64,000 nucleotides of DNA, taken from the NCBI RefSeq assembly GCF_910592395.1, contig NC_088312.1:11906001-11970000 (forward strand), written 5' to 3'. A model generated the notes under the pieces. It did no database searches, was not told the origin of the DNA, and saw only the letters and a list, made by a program, of their open reading frames with translations. This stretch comes from Lineus longissimus. Lineage: Eukaryota; Nemertea; Pilidiophora; Heteronemertea; Lineidae. Every line of letters begins with the position of its first letter. Within the stretch, counting starts at the first letter, position 1. The translations under genes were made by a program, and so were the position numbers. This document shows positions 57,164-64,000 of this stretch, one piece after another.

Positions 57164-58038
57164 ACTTTTTGTTTACGGTTCGGAAGTTTTCGGTCCAGGG
57201 GGTTAAGGGCTATCGCTCTGCCATTGCCGTCACCCTTAGACTGACAGGCTCCTGGCAACCGGCTTGGGACGACGCCTTGTCATCGTTGCTTCGCAACATG
57301 TCTCTGGAGCGTCCCCGCTCCTTACATTGCGTCCCCAAGTGGGATCTCTCGGTGGTGTTACGGGCTCTTATGAGATTTCCATTCGAGCCCTTGCACCTAG
57401 CAGATAGGAAGCATCTTACCTTTAAGACCGTCTTCTTGGTGGCCTTAGCTACGGCCCAGAGACGGTCCGAGCTCCATGCCCTAGCTTTTGACAAGCTAGC
57501 TTTCAATGAGAGGGGCGCGGTCCTAGAATTTGTCCCAGGCTTTATTGCGAAGAACCAGGCGCCTTCCACCTCCAGGCGCCCGGTTCTTATTCCATCCCTT
57601 TCCAGGGTGGTCTCTCGAGACCTCCCGGATAGAACTCTCTGCCCCGTCCGGGCCTTGAGGTTCTATGTCGATAAGACCAAAGACCCTGCCGTCCGTCTCG
57701 GCAGAAAGCGTCTTTTTCTGTCTTATCGCGAGGGATTCACACGGGAGATTGCGCCCGCCACGGTCGCCAGATGGTTGGTGGCCACCATCCGGCAGGCCTA
57801 CTCCATGACTCTTCAGTCTCCGGAGCTTCGCCGCCTGGGTTCCGTGACGGCCCACGAGATTCGTGCCATCTCGACTTCATGGGCCGAATATAGGGGAGTC
57901 GCCTTGAACGAGGTCTTGGAGGCGGCGACGTGGAGTTCTCACTCCACTTTCTCCCAACATTATATGCGCGATTGTTCCGTGATGACTGACGGTATGCTGT
58001 CTCTCGGTCCAATCGTCGCTGCTCAGCACGTAGTCTAG
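56941..58038 (+). CDS. DIRS ORF3: tyrosine recombinase (integrase)
   Basis: Joins the circular DNA copy to the genome. The N-terminal SAM-like part begins near GHFLRERG and includes QRQSTLTSYDSKWLVFRDWC. The catalytic set is present: Arg in QRRSEL (57460-57462), HxxR in TAHEIRAIS (His 57853, Arg 57862), Trp in AATWSSHST (57931) and the nucleophile Tyr in FSQHYMRD (57961). The frame is open upstream to 55132, but that part is antisense-free shadow of the RT frame and shows no conserved content, so the start given is the approximate domain start. There is no ATG close to it. The domain overlaps ORF2 by about 200 bp in the -1 frame, suggesting a -1 shift or a spliced or internally initiated message. 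The stop is TAG 58036-58038. Confidence 0.88.
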   Translation, partial: PSGPFFLQASRLETIGHFLRERGFSEDVIRKVAQPQRQSTLTSYDSKWLVFRDWCGEHGVSPIAPTLPNFLDFLNFLFTVRKFSVQGVKGYRSAIAVTLRLTGSWQPAWDDALSSLLRNMSLERPRSLHCVPKWDLSVVLRALMRFPFEPLHLADRKHLTFKTVFLVALATAQRRSELHALAFDKLAFNERGAVLEFVPGFIAKNQAPSTSRRPVLIPSLSRVVSRDLPDRTLCPVRALRFYVDKTKDPAVRLGRKRLFLSYREGFTREIAPATVARWLVATIRQAYSMTLQSPELRRLGSVTAHEIRAISTSWAEYRGVALNEVLEAATWSSHSTFSQHYMRDCSVMTDGMLSLGPIVAAQHVV

Positions 58039-58497
58039 GTTCTCCCTGCCTAGCCTACCCGCCGGACTCCTCACTCCGGATTCTCCGTCCTTCCCTCTAA
58101 AGATGGGGGGGAGGTGCGGACATTCATGCCGGGACGTGGTTCCCCTGTGCATGTGCCCCGTCCGGATGTCTTAGGTTGAGCCGCCTAGACTTTGTGGGTT
58201 GTCCCCGCACGCAGAGGGTGGTTACCCTCTTAAGTCCACACATTCTTTTGGCGAGGTGTGTGCTGAGCAAGTACCATGCGATGTGCTACCTTACTCTAGG
58301 GGGTAGTTGATAACCTTAGGGCCTTTCCATTATTCTTTTATATGGTGGCCTGACCGTTGAGCCATGAGCATCCCCATTTCTCTTTGGTCTGGTTATCCCG
58401 GTCTCACCCGTTGGGTTCTGCTATGCGGCTTGGAGACAGTTCACGTCGCTACATGGTAAGTCACGTTTACCCACCTTCCTTAGGTTGTTGGTATTCG
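58039..58497 (+). other. DIRS 3' untranslated region
   Basis: Between the recombinase stop and the internal complementary region. No frame or polyadenylation signal is clear. Confidence 0.6.
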
Positions 58498-58594
58498 ATG
58501 CAAAAGTCTGACCTGGGTAGAGTATGAACGACATAAAATTCCCATTTCCTGTGGAAATGTGATTTTATTAGTTCATACCTACCCAGGTCAGACT
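58498..58594 (+). repeat. DIRS internal complementary region
   Basis: 58498-58540 (ATGCAAAAGTCTGACC... to ACATAAAATT) is the exact complement of the left terminus 52074-52116. 58541-58594 (CCCATTTCCTGTGG... to CAGGTCAGACT) is the exact complement of the right terminus 58793-58846. It therefore contains the joined-ends junction of the circular intermediate, and it is the template thought to restore both ends during replication. Confidence 0.9.
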
Positions 58595-58644
58595 GCCCAC
58601 CCGTCCGTCCCCACAGCAACGGGACTTACTTGAGTTGCTTGAGT

Positions 58645-58808
58645 AAAAAGTACTGGCAATATGGCGGCTTGCACGGTTGATGGGCTGTACAGGGGCGCCG
58701 CCTGGACGTAGCCTTGTGAACTGGCTGGTTATTTTCTAATGTAATTAGTTAAATAATTCCTCGGGTAGATCCGATATGAGTACATATGCAAAAGTCTGAC
58801 CTGGGTAG
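58645..58808 (-). repeat. right inverted terminal repeat of DIRS
   Basis: Identical, reversed, to 52094-52257. It is followed by a right-specific terminus GTATGAACTAATAAAATCAC to GGAAATGGG at 58846. Confidence 0.9.
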
Positions 58809-59032
58809 GTATGAACTAATAAAATCACATTTCCACAGGAAATGGGAAAACATTCCACCAGTACGGGGTGTCACCTTAGGCCTGCCTGAAAGGCGCATGC
58901 CTGATGTCCAACACTGCCTCGCAACTCTGGCGAAAGTCATTACTGTGATACTACCAGTGGCGGCGCATGGTGTCAAGGAGGGGTACTAACCTCCTGGCAA
59001 GGTAAAACCCATGCCCATGTTGTCCCTTTAAG

Positions 59033-59386
59033 ATTTAATTTTTTTGCAGTTAACCACACCGTGGCATTTCTCATGACTGATACGTCCTCCAAATTTCAGA
59101 GCATTTGGGCCAACAGTAAAACTTTTATGATTAAAAATACCAAAAATGTTCCAATGCATTTTCAGATATCAAACTTTGAAGTGATGGATGTGGATATATC
59201 TTGTTTTGAATGAAACTCTTCAATAAGTAAAGTACTGAGGATATTTAAAAGTGTCATATTAGAAACTTTGAAAATCAATGAAAATAACGCATTTGACTTC
59301 ATTTCACAGCTTGAGCAATGACGTCTACTGAACTTCGGAATTTTTTTCAGGGCAAATTGAAGAAACCTTCTTCATATGATGATTAA
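59033..59386. other. intron 3: nothing recognised
   Basis: AT-rich. Confidence 0.4.
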
Positions 59387-59582
59387 GACCTGACCATAGG
59401 TACCACCATTTTTGCAAGAACAGAAATCCTAAGCAATTAGTCCTCTTTCAAATTGACGTGAATGACCATTGAAACCTTGGAGGTTGTTCTCTAGAAACAA
59501 ACAACAGACTACCACCTTTGAAATTGGCATTCACATCGTTTTGAAAGAGTTTAAGGATGTCAATGGTACCTATGGTCAACCC
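59387..59582. repeat. TTAA-flanked MITE, GGGTTGACC family, copy 3
   Basis: TTAA at 59383-59386 and 59583-59586. Left GACCTGACCATAGGTACCAC, right GGTACCTATGGTCAACCC, inverted. Confidence 0.7.
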
Positions 59583-60841
59583 TTAACACTTTAGTAGTAT
59601 AAATGCACAACCGTGTAACAATACCAGCTAAGAATTTGAAAAAAGTTGCTGACAGAAAATATCCTCGGTCCTTCTAGCATTAGAACTAACCCCTCAGAGA
59701 ATTTCTCAACCATGAGTTGTCTTAGAATCTTGACAATGCCGATCTAACAGCATGTAGCTCCTATTTCTTTAAATTCCTCCTCACCGCCTTAAACTTCTAT
59801 TTCAATGTCTGCATGAGTTGATGACTTCTTTGGCCTGCGAGCAAATTTCATCATAATCAAATTTGTTTCTTTCTCCTATAGTTTGATCTTTTTATGTCTT
59901 ACTAACAGTACTTTCCTGACTTATACTTTCTGTCATTTATGGTGCGGATCTTTTGAGATGGGTCTAATTTTCCATGACTCAGCAGATATCAGGGGAATTT
60001 TCACAACTTGGGATTTAATTCTTCTTTATTGACATTTGTTTATTAAATTATTTAGGAGAACTAGCTTAACTCACCAGAACAACAAGAAACAACTGAAAAC
60101 GTTGGTCGGCTTATTCTCCCTGTCAAACAGAAGATCTTTGTTGCAATGACCTACAATAATTGTCACATGCAACCAAATATATCTTGTGATGGCCATCCCA
60201 GGTGGCTGCAATAAGAATTGGTTGTTGCTGCGACATACAATAAATATCGAACCTATAGTGATGAACGGTTTTACCTGCAGAGGAGCTATCTTTTTGCCGA
60301 TTGCTTCAGTGAGAATTTTGTGACAAAAATCCCTCGTTTGTGGGCCACATTGACATGTCGATGTTTTTGGTATGCGTTTGAACATGATGTTAAATTTCTT
60401 GATGTTCTATAATCAAATTGAATACCCAACATTTCTAACTGGTCGTCATGGCCGCAGAGAAACCATTTCCTACTGCTATACATGGGGATGCTATAGGAGT
60501 AGTGTTTCAAACTTTTTAAAACTCGTTAATGGGTTTGAACAATAATCGTCTGAATGTATGGGAGGTATTTGTCACAATGAGTTTGCTGAAGGGAAGAAAG
60601 ACCTGCAAAGTATGGCTCAAACATGCATGGTTACGTAAAACTTCCCTATTATTTCGGTTTCTTCTTCTGTAGATGATTTCAGCTATCGTCTTGCTAAGTT
60701 TGGGTTGAATGGCGAAATTTAATGCAAGAGCAACATGTATACCCGACACGTTTTGGTATTGATAGAAACATGAGAATGTGGTTCTTTCGTAGGCAAAGGA
60801 GGGATTTCTTTGCATGCATAGATGACAAAGAGTACCTTATA
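59583..60841. other. intron 3: nothing recognised
   Basis: Open frames of about 100 codons on the minus strand (60071-60385, 60516-60815) show no recognisable domain. Confidence 0.4.
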
Positions 60842-61030
60842 CTCTAGTTACACTGACCTAAGACTGGTTAATGAAATTCTGAGAAATCGAGAAAAAAAAG
60901 TCAAGCTGGAACTAGAAGACGAGACCAGTAGACTTCTTGGTGTTGCAAACCCTTTGTCCCTCTGAATTGAACATGTTGATCTAGCTTGAATTGACGACTC
61001 AGAACCGGTCTTATAGAGGTGAAACTAGAG
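60842..61030. repeat. TA-flanked MITE, CTCTAG family, copy 6
   Basis: Left CTCTAGTTACACTGACCTAA, right GAGGTGAAACTAGAG, flanked by TA (more fully ATAC-like on both sides). Confidence 0.7.
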
Positions 61031-61110
61031 TATACATGTTAGGACGCCTTGTAGAGTTATGTATATCATCATATTTCATGCATATATCATTAGGACATGC
61101 CAAGTCAATA

Positions 61111-61275
61111 CTGTAAACCCCTTTTTGCAGCCCTAAATTTTTGCGAGAGACGCTTGTTATATTTCACTGACATAAATTTTTGCGATGAGATGGGCATTCC
61201 AATTATCTGCATTTCAACCCCCATTGTGCAAAACTCACAGAAATATGAGGCGCACAAAAATAATGGGTTTTACAG
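61111..61275. repeat. TA-flanked MITE with CTGTAAACCC ends
   Basis: Left CTGTAAACCCCTTTTTG, right CAAAAATAATGGGTTTTACAG, inverted with a small indel, TA on both sides. Inner AATTTTTGCGA segments repeat. Confidence 0.6.
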
Positions 61276-61939
61276 TACGACTTTGCATGTAACTATATTG
61301 ATGTTGTTTAGGTTATTAGAAGCACATAACTTCTTCATGAGAGTGATACTTCCGTCCGAATTTCCATACAATACTTGAATACTGCAAATTCAAAAACCAA
61401 ACGTATATAAAACAAGGTGTTCCTTCTCTCGAGAATGTCATTTACATATTATTTGCATGATCACCTAAAAATTTCATTCTGAAAATATTTGACATTCCAC
61501 ATATTTTCCATCGGACAGATTCTCGACATTAGCAAAAAGTATGTACAATTGTATTGGTTGCGAAATAAATGAAATTAATGAAATTGGTGAAATTCTGACT
61601 ACTACATTGCTTCACTGGAGTTCTGATGACACTTAAGTGGCATTAGATTGCACTTTTGCAATACAAAATATTTGTAGCCCTGATCCAATTTTTTGCCGAT
61701 TTCAAAAGAATTTTCTCCAGTGCAAGTTTGTCTGTACCAATGTGTCTTTATATATATATATACTGTGTGTAGCATGATGGCACGACAGCATGAACAATGT
61801 CTGATATTTTGAAAATGCATCACAACTAATCCAACTTGCTATTATAGCCTAACGGTAATGTTACTTACCGTCTGGCTTACCATGTGTCCTATCTAATCAT
61901 CTGCCTTGCTCTTAATGTGAACAACTGTAAATCTTTCTA
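61276..61939. other. intron 3: nothing recognised
   Basis: AT-rich, with a short (TA)n run at about 61749-61762. Confidence 0.4.
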
Positions 61940-62800
61940 GCTCTTGATCTGTCATACATTTTTATCTGTCTAGCATTCCATCTGTCATACATGTCCATCT
62001 GTCTGGCACTCCAACATTCATACATGTTTATCTGTCTGGCACTCCATCTGTCATACATGTCTATCTGTCTGGAATTCTATCTGTCATACATGTCTATCTG
62101 TCTGGCACTCCATCTGTCATACATGTCTATCTGTCTAGTACTCCATCTGTCATACATGTCTATCTGTCTAGCATTCCAACTGTCATACATGTCTATCTGT
62201 CTTCCTCTCTGTCTGACATATATGTCTATCATCTCCATCTCCCTAACATGTCTATTAGTTTAGCTCAATATCTGTCATACATGTCTAATCCCTCTGGCAC
62301 ACCATCTACCGTATATGTTTATCTGTCTTCCTCTCCATCTGTCATAGATGTCTACCTATGTTGCTCTCCATCTGTCATAGATGTATATCTGTGTTGCTCT
62401 CCATCTGTCATATATGTCTATCTGTGTTGCTCTCCATCTGTCATAGCTGTCTATCTGTGTTGCTCTCCATCTGTCATAGATGTCTATCTATGTTGCTCTC
62501 CATCTGTCATAGATGTCTATCTGTGTATTGCTCTCCATTGTCATACATATCCATCTGTTTAGCTCCTCATCTGTCACACGTGTCTATCTATAGTCCACTC
62601 CGAATCTGTCAAATATATTCAATGTCTAGCTTAAGATCAAACATGTCTGTATGTCTTACTTTTCATCTGTCATAGATGTCTATCTGTGTTGCTCTCCATC
62701 TGTCATAGATGTCTATCTGTGTTGCTCTCCATTGTCATCCATATCCATCTGTTTAGCTGTAGTTCTTACTTTCCATCTGTCATCTATGCATAGGTCTCCG
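61940..62800 (+). repeat. 33-bp minisatellite, about 25 degenerate units
   Basis: The unit reads CTCCATCTGTCATACATG then TCTATCTGTCTGGCA. A second half-array (about 62320-62550, again at 62660-62740) has TGTGTTGCTCTCCATCTGTC with ATAGATG in place of ATACATG. Because 33 is a multiple of three, frames stay open and give 11-residue peptides such as SYMSICLALHL. No Met context, splice signals or unit conservation argue for a real protein. Confidence 0.85.
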
Positions 62801-62804
62801 TCTG

Positions 62805-64000
62805 ACTCATCTGTCCTGTCCAGCTGCAGATATTATAGTTGAATTGCAGGATAACTGTGTTACTTCCTCTGAGAAGATTTTCCCCTCAAGTAAGAATGAA
62901 CCAATCAGAGAGATGCTGACATATTCGAAAATTGGGAGATTAATATATGACAATAAGTACCTCAAAGTCTTGAACATGTAAATTCAATTTCCTCTGTGGG
63001 GTTTCTTGACGTCTCTTGTCTGCCCTAGGTCTTTGATATTTGCTGCGAACATGTACCAGGATGTATCTTACATAGATTGTAATAATTATAAGATGAATGT
63101 TAGCAACAGGAAAACAATATCGTATCACAGTTTGAGTTTTAACTTTACAAATAAAATTTACTTCATGCGGTTGGTTTTAGTCATGCTACAGATAAATTCA
63201 GTGAGTTGATGTTAAAAAAAACCTACGACACCCGCTCAACTCTTTCGTTGATACCTTGAATTCACTATGGCACAAAAGTGAATAAACCTTTACATTTTGC
63301 CACATGTTACTTCTAATGGTGCATCAGATTTCTACTTTGGAGAAAGCCACAGAGTTGTCATTTTTGCCAGTACCTGTATAAGTTGTGAAAGTGGTTCAAT
63401 GTAAGACCCACTCAAGTCTTTTTCACTGCTAACTTATTTAACAGAATTTTAGTCACACCAATTAAAATATCAACGCATCTTGAAAGCCCAATAAGAAACC
63501 TGGGCTGTTAGGCCGCCGCAAATTAGAAAAAGCAATATTGCGGCACACTATGTTACTTGTGGCACACTATTTTACTCGTACGCTTGAGGCAGATCAATAC
63601 TGAACCGCAAACACTTCAGATGTTGGCGCAGACCCATCTAGCATGTCTAGTTTCCGCAGAAACCTCCCAAATGGATGCAGAGTTGTACTTCGTACCGGAA
63701 TATAAGAGTGAACCGTGTCTCAGTGATATCAAATTTATGGACGAGATGGTATTTCTTATTTCTTTTCGCATTCTTACTTGTCTTCTCAACTCTTGCCTAA
63801 TTTCGTGTTGTGTTAGTTATTGTCTATAAGGGAATGGAAGAAGTCCCGATACATATTTCTTAAACATTTCTTTTAAAGTTCTTAAAAGAGGTCTGTTCTG
63901 AGTTTGAACTTTTAAACATTGATAAATTCACATGAAAAATTGGTGGTTTTGGACATTTTCTTTTAACAAGCTAAAATCTTGCTGTTTGATTTTCGTTTAT
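62805..64000. other. intron 3, right edge: one weak exon candidate only
   Basis: 63660-63748 is bounded by TTTCCGCAG and ATG|GTATTT and open in a protein-like frame (QMDAELYFVPEY), but it does not fit the phase left by sif exon 3. Nothing else recognised. Confidence 0.3.

Larger units (their letters stand above)
52074..58846 (+). mobile_element. complete DIRS-type tyrosine-recombinase retrotransposon
   Basis: This 6.77-kb element has every structural part of a DIRS retrotransposon: inverted terminal repeats, three long overlapping frames (Gag-like; RT-RNase H-methyltransferase-like; tyrosine recombinase) and an internal complementary region (58498-58594) that pairs with both termini. Its halves fix the ends: left terminus AATTTTATGTCG at 52074, right terminus GGAAATGGG at 58846. 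DIRS elements copy via RNA into a circle and integrate by recombinase, leaving no target duplication; here AA is shared at both junctions, as that predicts. All frames are open and the 164-bp repeats are identical, so the copy looks young. It is far GC-richer than the flanks. Confidence 0.92.
51980..59028. repeat. TTAA-flanked MITE split by the DIRS element
   Basis: TTAA (51977-51980) then AGGGACAACTTT on the left; ATGTTGTCCCT then TTTAA (TTAA at 59028-59031) on the right. Removing 52074-58846 leaves about 275 bp, a typical MITE length. TTAA target sites suggest a piggyBac-type origin. Confidence 0.65.

Noticed and set aside
61991-62842. Repetitive 'membrane-like' ORFs of about 90-105 codons
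   Set aside because: Products of the 33-bp minisatellite; no start context, splice sites or selection evident.
63660-63748. Exon 4 of sif
   Set aside because: Reading from the phase-0 donor at 44944 gives a different frame (KPPKWMQSC...), which does not resemble the known sequence after the SIF WH1 domain.

Overview
This is a eukaryotic nuclear window, almost all of it intron. It holds the first three coding exons of one very large plus-strand gene, recognisable as a still life/TIAM-type Rac guanine-nucleotide exchange factor of the invertebrate form with an N-terminal WH1 (EVH1) domain. The exons lie at 1750-1866, 29748-29929 and 44823-44944. They join in phase through GT-AG introns of about 27.9 kb and 14.9 kb, and a third intron of more than 19 kb runs off the right edge. 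The invertebrate-type WH1 domain, very long introns, many tRNA-derived SINEs, TTAA- and TA-flanked MITEs, Harbinger remnants and a DIRS retrotransposon suggest a marine invertebrate. I cannot name the phylum safely.

Layout. 1-1866: upstream or 5' UTR intron sequence, a tandem pair of CTCF-like motifs and the start-codon exon. 1.9-29.7 kb (intron 1): dispersed MITEs and SINEs, a TGACCT/AGGTCA palindrome array at 7.3 kb, a composite mobile region at 15.2-18.6 kb (Helentron-like ends, a two-exon small-ORF transcription unit, and one PIF/Harbinger element nested inside another), a ~61-bp tandem array at 24.9 kb and a degenerate ~0.4-kb tandem array at 26.6-28.1 kb. 29.7-44.8 kb (exon 2 and intron 2): SINEs in reverse orientation, a long quiet stretch, a 31-bp minisatellite at 38 kb and more MITEs. 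44.8-64 kb (exon 3 and intron 3): a promoter-like block with a 107-codon ORF at 45.9 kb, TA-flanked MITEs and SINEs, a structurally complete DIRS element at 52.07-58.85 kb, and a 33-bp minisatellite at 62-62.8 kb.

The best-supported item after the host gene is the DIRS element. Its two 164-bp inverted terminal repeats are identical, and it has the expected internal complementary region. Its three long overlapping reading frames are open and encode a Gag-like protein, reverse transcriptase/RNase H/methyltransferase-like protein and a tyrosine recombinase with its catalytic residues. It sits inside a TTAA-flanked MITE and is visibly GC-richer than its surroundings. No tRNA, rRNA or CRISPR gene was seen.
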